Assembly: GCA_017994695.1 (NCBI GenBank)
Contig: JAGOKF010000022.1
Coordinates: forward strand, 1-47,478
Length of the DNA: 47,478 nucleotides
DNA from: Myxococcota bacterium
Lineage (GTDB): Bacteria; Myxococcota_A; UBA9042; DTJE01
Direction of reading: 5' to 3'
Shown: piece after piece, positions 16,590 to 25,314 of the stretch
Numbering within the stretch: the stretch's first letter is position 1
How the letters are laid out: each line of letters starts with the position of its first letter
Translations under genes and position numbers: made by a program
The notes under the pieces: generated by a model
The model's database searches: none
Seen by the model: only the letters and a program-made list of their open reading frames with translations
What the model was told of the DNA's origin: nothing

Positions 16590-17678
16590 TCACGCCTCCC
16601 TTCGGACCCGTTGCAGGAATGCCTCCCGCTGGGCCTGGAGGGCCGGGGGAGGCGCGGCGTACATGTGGTCGAAGGCGGCGTCGGGGCGTTCCCGGAGCAG
16701 GCGCTCCGCCTCGGCCTCGAACTCCCGGACCGCCTGGTCGATCTCCTTCCGGATCTCGGCCACCAGGGCTTCATCCCGGGAGGCCTCCCACCAGCCCCGC
16801 TGCTCCAGGTATCCCCGCAGGCGCGGGATCGGGTCCCTCGCCTTCCAGGCCTCCACCTCCGCATCGTCTCGGTAGCGCTTCGGATCGTCCGCGGTCGTGT
16901 GCATGCGCATCCGGTAGGTCACCGCCTCGACGACCGTCGGTCCGCCTCCGGACCGTGCCCGGTCGAGGGCCTCCCGGACCGCCCGCACCATGGCCAGGGC
17001 GTCGTTCCCGTCCACCCGGATCCCCGGGATTCCCGCCGCCACCGCCCTCTGGGCCAGGGTTTCCGCCCGGGTCTGGCGGGACAGGGGCGTCGAGATGGCC
17101 CAGTGGTTGTTCTGGATCACGAAGACCACCGGCACCTGCCAGACTCCGGCCAGGTTCATCGCCTCGAAGAAATCCCCCTGGGAACTGGCCCCGTCCCCCA
17201 GGTAGGTCAGGACCGCCGAATCCCGTTCGCCACGGATCTTCATCGCGTAGGCGACCCCCACGGCATGAAGGGTCTGGGAGGCCACGATCACCGCCAGGGG
17301 CAGGTTCCGGGACCCCTCGGGGATCTCGTTCCCCTCTTCGAATCCCCCGTCGTACAGGAGGATCCGGGACAGGGGGACGCCGCGCATCCACTGGGCCGGA
17401 GCCTCCCGGAAGGACACAGCCATCCAGTCCCGTTCCGACAGGCAGAGGGCCGGTCCGCAGATCGCGGCCTCCTGGCCCGTGGTGGGCGCGAAGGTCCCGA
17501 TGCGGCCCTGGCGCTGCAGTTTCAGTCTCCGGTCGTCCAGTTCCCGGCCCGTCACCATGGCCCGGTAGAGGCGAAGGGCCTCTTCCCGGGACAGCCCGGG
17601 GTCCTTCTTCCGGTCGATCCTCCCGTGCTCGTCGAGCACCTGGAGGTAGGGGATCGTGAACGTCGCCGCAGCGGGCAT
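16590..17678 (-). CDS. 2-oxoacid dehydrogenase E1 component, alpha subunit
   Basis: A 362-residue thiamine-diphosphate enzyme subunit. The TPP motif runs from GDGASSQGDFFEA to VFVIQNN (GDG-X-NN). APTTGQEAAICGPAL and the phosphorylation-loop region YRMRMHTTADDPKRYR are family features; the former resembles the Bacillus-type pyruvate dehydrogenase alpha chain. The ATG at 17676-17678 is set by GAGGAGG 5 bases upstream; a longer frame using TTG at 17738 is unlikely. It is the first gene of the operon, divergent from a lipoate-ligase-family gene. The upstream region is unusually A/T-rich for this genome and carries a repeat/palindrome described separately. Confidence 0.95.
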   Translation of the reverse strand: MPAAATFTIPYLQVLDEHGRIDRKKDPGLSREEALRLYRAMVTGRELDDRRLKLQRQGRIGTFAPTTGQEAAICGPALCLSERDWMAVSFREAPAQWMRGVPLSRILLYDGGFEEGNEIPEGSRNLPLAVIVASQTLHAVGVAYAMKIRGERDSAVLTYLGDGASSQGDFFEAMNLAGVWQVPVVFVIQNNHWAISTPLSRQTRAETLAQRAVAAGIPGIRVDGNDALAMVRAVREALDRARSGGGPTVVEAVTYRMRMHTTADDPKRYRDDAEVEAWKARDPIPRLRGYLEQRGWWEASRDEALVAEIRKEIDQAVREFEAEAERLLRERPDAAFDHMYAAPPPALQAQREAFLQRVRREA

Positions 17679-17706
17679 CGCGTCCTCCTCGATGACGGGA
17701 AACTGG

Positions 17707-17734
17707 GAATAACAGAACTCGGAATCCGAATAAC
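17707..17734. promoter_or_regulatory. Candidate operator before the 2-oxoacid dehydrogenase operon
   Basis: GAATAAC occurs at 17707-17713 and 17728-17734, 21 bases (two helical turns) apart. Between them is the palindrome TCGGA-A-TCCGA (17719-17729). It sits 29-56 bases upstream of the E1alpha ATG in an A/T-rich patch. A regulator-binding site is inference. Confidence 0.4.
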
Positions 17735-17864
17735 CCAATTTGGCCAGGACCGGGGGATGTCAAGTCGTCGGGGTCCGGGAAATGACCGGGCCGGCACCGG
17801 CGGACGGGGGCTCCGGGGAACCCGTGGCCGTGTATCATGACGGGGTCGCAAGGGGGCATCCCCG

Positions 17865-18572
17865 ATGCGTTCCACGGTGTCCGAAGGACTGCGGGTCGTC
17901 CGGTCCTGCCCAGGGGATCCCCAAGGGGACCTTGCCCTGGAGGAACAACTGCTTCTGGGAGTTCCGAAACCCTGCCTGTTCCTGTATTCCTGGCCCCGTC
18001 CCGTCGTGGTGCTGGGCTGCGGCCAGCCCGAAACCGACGTGGATCGGGCGTTCTGCCGGTCGATGGGGATCCCGGTGCTGCGCCGGTCCTCGGGAGGGAC
18101 CGGGGTGGTTCACCACGATGACCTCTCGGTTTCCCTGGTGCTGCCTGCGGCGCATCCCTGGGCCCGGAGAATCGGGGATCTCTACGACCGATTCCTGGAG
18201 GTCGTCCAGGAGACCCTGGGCCGGGTGGGGGCCGAAACGGAACGATATCAGGGGCCCACCATGCCCGTTCGGCCTCGATCCCCGATCTGCTTCGAGGGGA
18301 TGGGCCGGGAAACCCTGCTGGTCGGGGGAAGGAAGGCCGTCGGCTGCGCCCAGGCCCGGCGTCGCCACGCGGTGATGGTCCACGGGACGTTGATGCTGCA
18401 CCTGGACCCGGTGCTCCACGGTGGGGTCTTCGGGGTGTCGCCGGATCGCATCGCCGCCTCCCTGGCTCCCCTGCCGCCGCTGGATCGGGAGGCCCTGTGC
18501 CAGTTCCTGGAAGTGGGTTTCCGGGAGGCGCTCCGGGACGCCGCTGCACCGGGGGAAGGGGACCGGCGGTGA
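17865..18572 (+). CDS. Lipoate-protein ligase / octanoyltransferase family protein
   Basis: A 235-residue member of the BPL/LplA/LipB superfamily. RRSSGGTGVVHHDDLSVSLVLP corresponds to the conserved RRxSGGGAVxHDxGNLNxS motif of lipoate ligases, and GRKAVGCAQARRRHAVMVHG matches the region with the substrate Lys (GxKIxGxAQ...HG). Two Gly/Ala changes (GTG for GGA) are present. The protein is short compared with E. coli LplA (about 337), lacking the C-terminal domain, as in LipM-type octanoyltransferases. Divergent placement next to the E2 operon suggests it attaches the lipoyl or octanoyl group to Lys42 of that E2. ATG at 17865 after AGGGGG. Confidence 0.85.
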   Translation: MRSTVSEGLRVVRSCPGDPQGDLALEEQLLLGVPKPCLFLYSWPRPVVVLGCGQPETDVDRAFCRSMGIPVLRRSSGGTGVVHHDDLSVSLVLPAAHPWARRIGDLYDRFLEVVQETLGRVGAETERYQGPTMPVRPRSPICFEGMGRETLLVGGRKAVGCAQARRRHAVMVHGTLMLHLDPVLHGGVFGVSPDRIAASLAPLPPLDREALCQFLEVGFREALRDAAAPGEGDRR

Positions 18573-18685
18573 CCGTGGATCCGGGAATGGGCCGGGAACG
18601 GCAGACCCGACCGGACGGGAGGCTGGAGAAGGCGAAGACCCCGGGGAACGGCCGTTGCCGGGACCGGGAGGGAGGAGAGGGACCG

Positions 18686-20089
18686 ATGCAGAGCGATCGC
18701 CAGTCCTTCGACGCGGTGGTGCTGGGGGCGGGGTCCGCCGGTTCCGCGGCGGCGGCGTTCCTGGCCGAGGCGGGCCTGAGGACGGCCCTGGTGGACGCCC
18801 AGGCTCCATCCCGGGCGGGAGCCGGTTGGGTGAACGCGGTGCCGTTTTGGTTCTATGACCGGGCGGGCATCGCCAGGCCCAGGCCCCCGGAGGCGGTCTC
18901 GCCGGGAAAGGCCCTGGTGATGCGGTCGGTCCGGGACACCGGCGGCTTCCGGATCGACCCGGCCCCGGCCCCGACGGTGGACATGGCGCTGCTGGTGGAA
19001 CGGATCCGGCGGCAGGCCCGGGACGCGGGCGTCCGGATCGCGGCGCCGGTTCGGGAGATCCGCATCCGGTTCGAAGGGGAGCGACCGGTGGAGATGGCCG
19101 GCGTTCACGTCCCGGAAGACGGTCCCCCGTTGCGTCTGGAGTGGCGCGCCAGGCTCTTCGTGGAGGCCACCGGACTCGGGGGGTTCCTCCGTCAACAGGT
19201 GCCCTTGCTGCGCCGGGACTGTCCCGTGCCGGGCGGCGAAGACCTCTGCGCCGCCATCCAGGAGGACTGCGAGGTGACGGACCGCCAGGCCGCCTCGGCC
19301 TTCCTGGAGGAACGGGGGATGGTTCCCGGGGACGTGGCCGGGTGGGTCGGCGTCCGGGGCGGCTACTCGACGGGCATGGTCCACGTCCACGAGGGACTGG
19401 ACCGGGCGGGACTCCTGATCGGCGTGACCGGGGACGGCAGGAACGGCACCGCGGGGGAATTCCTGGCGGCCTGGAAGGCCCGGTTTCCCTTCCTGGGAAG
19501 GGGCCTCCGGACGGGCGCGGGCCTGATCCCCGTCCGCAGGCCCCTGGATCGCCTGGTGGCGCCGGGGGTCGCCTGCGTGGGGGACGCCGCCTGCCAGGTC
19601 TTCCCGGGTCATGCCAGCGGGGTCGGGATGGGACTGCTGGCCGCCCGCATGCTGGCGGAGGCCTGCGGCGCAGGCGCCGAGGATCCCGGTGCGCTGGAGG
19701 TCCTGTGGAGGTACGCGTCGCGGTTCCAGCGGACCCATGGCCCGATCCTGGGGGCCTTCGACGTGTTCCGGCGCATGGTCTGGAACATGCCCGAGGAGGA
19801 CGTCCAGGCCCTCACCGACCTGGGGTTCGTGGGACCGGGCGCCACCCGGATGGCCCTCTCCCAGCGGATCGGCGTTCCCGATCCCGGGGAACTCTTCCGG
19901 CTGGGGTCCGGGTCCCTCCGGCGACCCGACCTGGCGGCGCGCCTGGCCCGGACCGGGCCCCGGATGGCCGCGGTGGCCGCCCTCTATCGGGCGTACCCAG
20001 AATCCCCGGACCCGGCATCCCTGGCCCGGTGGTCCCGTGCCCTCGGCGTCGCCGGGGGCGTGCTTCCCGACGTGGCCCCTCCCGGGTGA
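18686..20089 (+). CDS. FAD-dependent oxidoreductase, geranylgeranyl-reductase/halogenase-like
   Basis: A 467-residue flavoprotein of the p-hydroxybenzoate hydroxylase fold. FAD-binding AVVLGAGSAGSAAAAFLAEAG lies near residues 10-30 and GDAACQVFPGHASGVGMGLLAARML is the second FAD motif (GD). An inner VEATGLGGFLR follows the substrate domain. The family includes prenyl reductases, FixC and tryptophan halogenases, so the substrate is open. The ATG at 18686 has a strong GGAGGAGAGGG upstream. It lies 113 bases after the lipoate-ligase gene on the same strand; a functional link to lipoate or E2 is unproven. Confidence 0.8.
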   Translation: MQSDRQSFDAVVLGAGSAGSAAAAFLAEAGLRTALVDAQAPSRAGAGWVNAVPFWFYDRAGIARPRPPEAVSPGKALVMRSVRDTGGFRIDPAPAPTVDMALLVERIRRQARDAGVRIAAPVREIRIRFEGERPVEMAGVHVPEDGPPLRLEWRARLFVEATGLGGFLRQQVPLLRRDCPVPGGEDLCAAIQEDCEVTDRQAASAFLEERGMVPGDVAGWVGVRGGYSTGMVHVHEGLDRAGLLIGVTGDGRNGTAGEFLAAWKARFPFLGRGLRTGAGLIPVRRPLDRLVAPGVACVGDAACQVFPGHASGVGMGLLAARMLAEACGAGAEDPGALEVLWRYASRFQRTHGPILGAFDVFRRMVWNMPEEDVQALTDLGFVGPGATRMALSQRIGVPDPGELFRLGSGSLRRPDLAARLARTGPRMAAVAALYRAYPESPDPASLARWSRALGVAGGVLPDVAPPG

Positions 20090-20147
20090 ATCCGCGGCCG
20101 TCCTGGGCAAACGCCAGGAAGAGATCCGGTTCCGGGGCCCGAGCGCC

Positions 20148-20177
20148 TTGACCCGGCCCCGAGGCCGTCCCGATACT
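20148..20177 (+). promoter_or_regulatory. Candidate promoter of pyk
   Basis: TTGACC (20148-20153, five of six to consensus), 18 bases, GATACT (20172-20177). The ATG of pyk is at 20216 behind GGCGGGAGG. Confidence 0.5.
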
Positions 20178-20215
20178 CCCACCGTCCTTGGGGACGAGGC
20201 GGCGGGAGGATTCCG

Positions 20216-21685
20216 ATGAAACGCCTGGCGATGCGGACGAAGATCGTGGCGACCCTGGGACCCGCCTCCAGCGCCCCGGAGATGATCCGGGCGCTGCTGG
20301 AGGCCGGGGTCAGCGTCTTCCGGCTGAACTTCTCCCACTCCTCGGCCGCCGATGCCCGGGAGGCCATCGGGAGGATCCGGGAGGCCCGGGCCGAAATGGA
20401 CCTGCCCGTGGCCATCATGGCGGACATCAAGGGGCCCGCCATCCGGGTGTACGGCTACGACCAGCCGATCCCCCTGGAAGCCGGGGACCTGCTGGAGATC
20501 GAGTCCCGTCCGGCGGAGGGGATCGAGGCCCTGGCGTCCCCGACTCCGCGGCGCATCTTCACGAACCTGCCGGACATCGACTCCCTCTGCGCCGATGGCC
20601 AGCGGATCCTGCTGATGGACGGGCTGCTGGCCGGGGAGGTGGTCGGCAGGGAGCGGGGCGTCGTGACGGTCCGCCTGGGCAACGGGGGATCGCTTCGCCC
20701 GAAGGCGCACCTGACCATTCCCCATGTGGATTATCCCATCCCGTTCTTGTCGGAAAAGGACATCCGGGACATCACCCAGGCGGTGGAGGCCGAGGTGGAG
20801 TACCTTGCCCTGTCCTTCGTCCGGGAGGCGACGGACGTGGAGGAGGTGCGACGGCTGGTCGGCCGGTGCCGGACCGCGTCGGGAAGGCCCCCGGCCACCC
20901 GGATCATCGCCAAGATCGAGAACGCGATGGGGCTCCGGAACGCCGAGGCCATCGTCCGGGCCTCCGACGGCATCATGGTGGCCCGGGGCGATTTGGGGGT
21001 GGAGGTGGCCATCGAGCGGGTCCCCATCGCACAGAAACAGTTGATCCGCACGGGGTACCTGGATGCCAAGCCGGTCATCACGGCGACCCAGATGCTGGAG
21101 TCGATGATCCAGAGCCCGATGCCGACCCGGGCCGAGGCCAGCGATGTCGCCAACGCGGTCTTCGATTCCACGTCGGCGGTGATGCTGTCGGGGGAGACGG
21201 CCATCGGCCGATATCCCGTGCGGGTGGTGGAGACGATGGTGGCGATCATCCGGGAGGTCGAGGCGAACCTGGACCTGGACACCCATTCCCGGGCCATTCC
21301 TCCCGAGATCCAGAAAGGCGACCTTCCCACCATCCTGTCGTGCAGCGCCGTGTCCGTGGCCCGCCAGTGCCACGCGGCGGCCATCGTGGTCCTGACCGAG
21401 ACGGGCCACACGGCCCGGCTGCTGTCCCGCCTGCGCCCCCCGGTGCCGGTGTACGCGTTCATGAAGGACGATCGGGTGTACCACCAGCTCGCCATCAACT
21501 GGGGCGTCTATCCGTTCCTGCTGGAGGGGGCCGAGGAGAAACTGGACGCGATGGTGGTCCAGACGCTTCGCACCTGCAAGGCGAAGGGGGCCCTGGCCTC
21601 GGGGGACCGGGTGGTGTTCCTGGCCGGCCTTCCCCTGTCCCGCCGGGGCACCACCAACGTGATCCGCGTCGAGACCGTTCCCTAG
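20216..21685 (+). CDS. pyk: Pyruvate kinase
   Basis: A 489-residue glycolytic enzyme converting phosphoenolpyruvate and ADP to pyruvate and ATP. Family motifs are TKIVATLGPAS, FRLNFSH (Asn38, Ser40), the catalytic IIAKIENAMG, MVARGDLGVEV and TATQMLESM. The segment usually written DTKGPEIR reads DIKGPAIR here (Asp70, Ile71, Lys72, Ala75): the K+-site Thr is Ile, and the Glu that sets K+ dependence in muscle enzyme is Ala. The C-terminal allosteric domain is present but its effector is unknown. It sits near the 2-oxoacid dehydrogenase genes, so if that complex uses pyruvate the two act in sequence. Confidence 0.96.
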   Translation: MKRLAMRTKIVATLGPASSAPEMIRALLEAGVSVFRLNFSHSSAADAREAIGRIREARAEMDLPVAIMADIKGPAIRVYGYDQPIPLEAGDLLEIESRPAEGIEALASPTPRRIFTNLPDIDSLCADGQRILLMDGLLAGEVVGRERGVVTVRLGNGGSLRPKAHLTIPHVDYPIPFLSEKDIRDITQAVEAEVEYLALSFVREATDVEEVRRLVGRCRTASGRPPATRIIAKIENAMGLRNAEAIVRASDGIMVARGDLGVEVAIERVPIAQKQLIRTGYLDAKPVITATQMLESMIQSPMPTRAEASDVANAVFDSTSAVMLSGETAIGRYPVRVVETMVAIIREVEANLDLDTHSRAIPPEIQKGDLPTILSCSAVSVARQCHAAAIVVLTETGHTARLLSRLRPPVPVYAFMKDDRVYHQLAINWGVYPFLLEGAEEKLDAMVVQTLRTCKAKGALASGDRVVFLAGLPLSRRGTTNVIRVETVP

Positions 21686-21791
21686 GAATCCCGGGCCGGT
21701 CCTGCCGCGGCCACCCGGGTCTTGCCAGCAATGCCGCGGACGGGAGACGATGCACGGTGCGTACCCGTGGCTTCCTTTCGGGAGAGGACCC

Positions 21792-23225
21792 ATGGCACGT
21801 CGATGGGGCATGGCGTTGATCCTGGCGGGGATGGTGGCCTGCGGAGGGGTTTCCGGCGGTCGGGATGCCCCGTCCGAGGTGCCCGATGCGGACGATTCCT
21901 CCGGGGCGGACGAGGAAGCATCCGCCCCGGAAGTCCCGGGCGACATCGAATCCGATTCGGGACCTCCCCTCCCCTGCCCCCCCGGTTCCTGGCCGCGAGG
22001 ACCCTTCGCCCCCTTCGGGGAACTGGGCAACCCGATGATCCAGATCCACCCGGCGGTGGTCTTCGACGGGCAGTCCCTGTGGTGGGCCTTCAACCTCCCG
22101 GCTGGCGACGGGTCCGGCAACCTGTCGCCCTGGGCCGCCAGGACGGCCTGTGACGGGACGGTCGAGGTCGCCCCCTTCCCGGTCGCGACGGCCGGTCACA
22201 ACGCCGTGGACCCGGCCGTCGCCTGGTCCGAGGAAACGGTTCTGGTGGCCTGGCAGGCCGACGTTCCCGAGGAGGCCCCCGCCAACATGAGCGTCCGGGT
22301 CCGGGCCTTCGACCGGGACGGCAACCCCCGCACCTCTGATGCGATCCGGGTCGTCCCGAGACCTGCCGGCACGGAGACGGTCGCCACGCTGTGGCTGCCT
22401 TCCCTGGCCCCCGCCGCGACCGGCTTTCTGCTTTCGGCCACCCTGGCGGATCCGGCCCGGGGAAGATTCCAGGCCCTGTTGTCCCGGCTGGGGATCGACG
22501 GCAACCCACTGGTGGCGGGGGACGGGGAGGAAGGCGACTGGATGCCCGCTCCGGAGGAGGGGGTGAACCAGGCGTACTCAGTGGCCGTGGAACAGGACGG
22601 CCTCTGGATCGCCTGGGTGCGAAGCCCCGACGAGGACCCCGACCAGGTGCAGATCGCCCGGGCGAGGTCCTTCGGGGGGCCCCTGGACGGGCCGCCGGAG
22701 CCGTTCCCCGACGCCTTGACTGCCGGAAGCGCACCGGTGCTGGCTTCCAGGGGCGGGGCGACCCCGGTCGTGATCCTGGGGGCTTCCATCGGGGCGTCCG
22801 ATGCCTCCATCCGGATCCGCCAGGTCCACCCGGTTCCTCCCGGGGCAACGGACCTGGTGATCGATGCGCCGGGCCGCCAGGACCTGGCGCCGGCCCTGGC
22901 CCTGGACGACACCGGGGGCGCGGTCGCCTGGTTCCGGATCCGCTCGGGCTACCTGGCGGACGTGCGGTTCCAGGCATTCGCCCGGGAACCCGGCGAACTG
23001 AGGGCCCTGGGGGATGAGATGCTGCTGAACGAGGGCGAAGGCGGGGAACCCCACGATGCGATCGCCGCCTACCCGGTTGCCATCACCTCCGTGGGCACCG
23101 GGGCCTACCTGGTTTCCTGGGTCGAGAGGCGGAAGGTAGCCGGGCAGGATCCACGGTACCAGGTGATGGCTCGCTTCCTGGGCTCCGGGGGCATCCCCCG
23201 GATCCCCGGGAATTCGAGTCCTTGA
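21792..23225 (+). CDS. Exported lipoprotein of unknown function
   Basis: A 477-residue protein with signal peptide MARRWGMALILAGMVAC, lipobox GMVAC (Cys17), then an acidic Ser/Asp/Glu-rich linker to about residue 60. The rest is a beta-rich repeat pattern: segments such as HPAVVFDGQSLWWAF, DPAVAWSEETVLVAWQ, AYSVAVEQDGLWIAW and APALALDDTGGAVAWF recur about every 60-80 residues, which suggests a beta-propeller. No catalytic motif was seen. The ATG at 21792 follows GGAGAGGACC; an upstream in-frame ATG has no such site. The stop overlaps the -35 box of the histidine kinase promoter. Confidence 0.82.
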   Translation: MARRWGMALILAGMVACGGVSGGRDAPSEVPDADDSSGADEEASAPEVPGDIESDSGPPLPCPPGSWPRGPFAPFGELGNPMIQIHPAVVFDGQSLWWAFNLPAGDGSGNLSPWAARTACDGTVEVAPFPVATAGHNAVDPAVAWSEETVLVAWQADVPEEAPANMSVRVRAFDRDGNPRTSDAIRVVPRPAGTETVATLWLPSLAPAATGFLLSATLADPARGRFQALLSRLGIDGNPLVAGDGEEGDWMPAPEEGVNQAYSVAVEQDGLWIAWVRSPDEDPDQVQIARARSFGGPLDGPPEPFPDALTAGSAPVLASRGGATPVVILGASIGASDASIRIRQVHPVPPGATDLVIDAPGRQDLAPALALDDTGGAVAWFRIRSGYLADVRFQAFAREPGELRALGDEMLLNEGEGGEPHDAIAAYPVAITSVGTGAYLVSWVERRKVAGQDPRYQVMARFLGSGGIPRIPGNSSP

Positions 23226-23250
23226 TTTCGGAAATCCGTTGGTGTAGAAT
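23222..23250 (+). promoter_or_regulatory. Candidate promoter of the hybrid histidine kinase gene
   Basis: TTGATT (23222-23227), exactly 17 bases, TAGAAT (23245-23250). The -35 box includes the TGA stop of the preceding lipoprotein gene. Start of transcription near 23257, 20 bases before the GTG start codon. Confidence 0.6.
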
Positions 23251-23276
23251 GAATCTCTCCGTTTCGTGGGTGGGGG

Positions 23277-25232
23277 GTGCCTCCGGCGCAGGACAGTCCC
23301 CTGGAACGAAACGACTCTTCTCCAGAGGACGATCTCTTCATCGAGGCCTGTCCCGCGGAGGTCCTGGAGCGCCTTCGGATCCTGGTGGACGAGATCCCCG
23401 GGTTCCTGGCGATGACCGACTCCAGGGGGCGCTACCTGCTGGTGAACAGGAAATACCTGGAGACCTTCGGGAAGACCGCCGAGGAGTTCGCGGGGCATCA
23501 TTACCGGGAGGTGCTTCCCGAGGACATCTGGCGCCGTCACGAACCCTGGGTCTTGCGTTGCCTGGCCGGTGAGACGGTGCCCTTCGAGGATTCCATTTCC
23601 CTGAGCGGTCGATCCCCCATGCACGTGCGAGGGATCTACCGCCCCGTGTTCGACACCGGTGGCCGTTTCCGGTTCCTCACGGTTGTGTCCTGGGACGTCT
23701 CGGAACAGGTGGAAGCGGAACGGGCCCTGCAGCGCAATGAGGAGCGCCTGTCGGTGACCCTGGGAAGCATCGGCGATGGCGTCGTCTCCACCGACAACGA
23801 AGGAAGCATCGTGACCATCAACGATGTCGCCGCGGAACTGGTCGGATGGCCGTCATCCGAGGCCATCGGCCAACTGCTGGAAACGGTGCTCCGGGTGGAT
23901 GGCCTGCAGTCTGGGACGGGGCCGATGGGGGAGGGGCCGGCGGGGTGCCGGAGCGGTCTGCTTCGGAGGAGAAACGGCGGGACGCTGCCCGTCGAGGAGC
24001 GGGTTTCGCCGATTCGAGGGGCGGACGGAACGGTCCTGGGAAACGTCGTGGTGATCCATGACAACAGCGCGAGCCTGCGGAGGGAGGAACAGCGGGTGCT
24101 GTCCCACAAACTCGAGTCCCTGGCCCTGCTGGCCGGGGGCATCGCCCACGACTTCAACAACCTGCTAACCGGCATCCAGGGAAACCTGTCGATGGCGCTG
24201 GAGCGCGCGGATCTGCCGCGGGAGATTCGGTCATTGCTGGAGGACGCGATCGCCGCGTCGGAGTGTTCCCAGGGCCTGACCAGGCAGTTGCTGACCTTCG
24301 CCCGGGGCGGTGAGCCCGTTCGTCGGGTGTCGGAGATCGGACCGATCCTACGGCGGGTGGCTCTGCTTGAACGCCGGAATTCGTCGGTGGCCTTGCCCGT
24401 GGAACTGCCGCCGGGCCTCTGGTGCATGGACGGGGATCCCGGACAGATCGGGCAGGTCGTCCAGAACCTGGTGAAAAATGGCATCGAGGCGTCCTTCGCC
24501 GGTTCCGAGGTTCGGATCCAGGCTTGCAACGTCCGGCTGGAGGAGGGAAACGAGGCGGGGCTTCCTGCAGGACCCTACCTCTGCGTGGACGTCCTCGACC
24601 GGGGGACCGGCATTCCCGACGAGATCCGCGCCCGGGTCTTCGACCCCTATTTCTCGACCAAGTCGCGCCACAGCGGTCTGGGTCTGGCGATCGCCCACTC
24701 CATCATCGCCCGGCATGGAGGGGCCATCCTGGTCGATAGCGCGGTCGGGACGGGATCGAGGTTCCGGGTGCTGCTGCCCGCGGTTCCGGGCACGACCGAA
24801 ACGGCCAGAGGGGAGGAAGCCGGTGCCGCTGCGCTCCCGGGCGGTCGGGCCCTGGTGATGGATGACGATGCCGGCGTGCAGCGCGTCTGTCAGCGATCCC
24901 TCTCGAAATTGGGATTCGACGTCGTCGTGGCCTCCGACGGACGGGAGGCGATCGAACGGTACCGGCAGGCACTGTCCCTGGGCAGCCGGTTCGACGTCGT
25001 CCTCCTGGACCTGACGGTGCCGGGAGGCATGGGTGGGGTCCAGACGATGGTCGTCCTGAGGGAACTGGACCCGGAGGTCCGGGCGATCGTGACCTCGGGA
25101 TACTCCGAGGACCCGGTGCTGGCCCGTTTCCGCCAATACGGCTTCTCGGCCGTGCTGCCCAAGCCGTTCTCCCTCGACGACCTCCGGAAGGCCCTGTGGT
25201 CGATCCGTTCCCGACCCACGGGTCCGGATTGA
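23277..25232 (+). CDS. PAS-domain hybrid sensor histidine kinase with receiver domain
   Basis: A 651-residue cytoplasmic kinase; no membrane helix or signal peptide. Two PAS domains lie at about 30-145 and 152-265. The phosphoacceptor is His291 in GGIAHDFNNLL, a form typical of NtrB-like/hybrid kinases. ATPase boxes: N box NLVKNGIEA (Asn401; Gly402 replaces the common Ala), G1 DRGTGIPDE, F box FDPYFSTK, G2 GLGLAIAH. The C-terminal receiver domain (about 525-640) has MDDD acids, the phosphoacceptor Asp578 in LLDLTVPGG, Ser/Thr in VTSGYS and Lys629 in LPKPF. Start is GTG (23277) behind GGGTGGGG. No response regulator gene is adjacent, so the output partner is elsewhere. Confidence 0.93.
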   Translation: MPPAQDSPLERNDSSPEDDLFIEACPAEVLERLRILVDEIPGFLAMTDSRGRYLLVNRKYLETFGKTAEEFAGHHYREVLPEDIWRRHEPWVLRCLAGETVPFEDSISLSGRSPMHVRGIYRPVFDTGGRFRFLTVVSWDVSEQVEAERALQRNEERLSVTLGSIGDGVVSTDNEGSIVTINDVAAELVGWPSSEAIGQLLETVLRVDGLQSGTGPMGEGPAGCRSGLLRRRNGGTLPVEERVSPIRGADGTVLGNVVVIHDNSASLRREEQRVLSHKLESLALLAGGIAHDFNNLLTGIQGNLSMALERADLPREIRSLLEDAIAASECSQGLTRQLLTFARGGEPVRRVSEIGPILRRVALLERRNSSVALPVELPPGLWCMDGDPGQIGQVVQNLVKNGIEASFAGSEVRIQACNVRLEEGNEAGLPAGPYLCVDVLDRGTGIPDEIRARVFDPYFSTKSRHSGLGLAIAHSIIARHGGAILVDSAVGTGSRFRVLLPAVPGTTETARGEEAGAAALPGGRALVMDDDAGVQRVCQRSLSKLGFDVVVASDGREAIERYRQALSLGSRFDVVLLDLTVPGGMGGVQTMVVLRELDPEVRAIVTSGYSEDPVLARFRQYGFSAVLPKPFSLDDLRKALWSIRSRPTGPD

Positions 25233-25314
25233 ACGGGAAAGGCCCGGTGTCACCCCGACCGCGAGTGGGCCACGGGAGTCCTGACCGTGCGTTCCAACAG
25301 TCCCGGGGACGTCT

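Noticed and set aside
18248-22120. Minus-strand open frame of nearly 1300 codons opposite pyk and the FAD reductase
   Set aside because: Composition is that of a shadow frame, and three well-supported plus-strand genes occupy the region.
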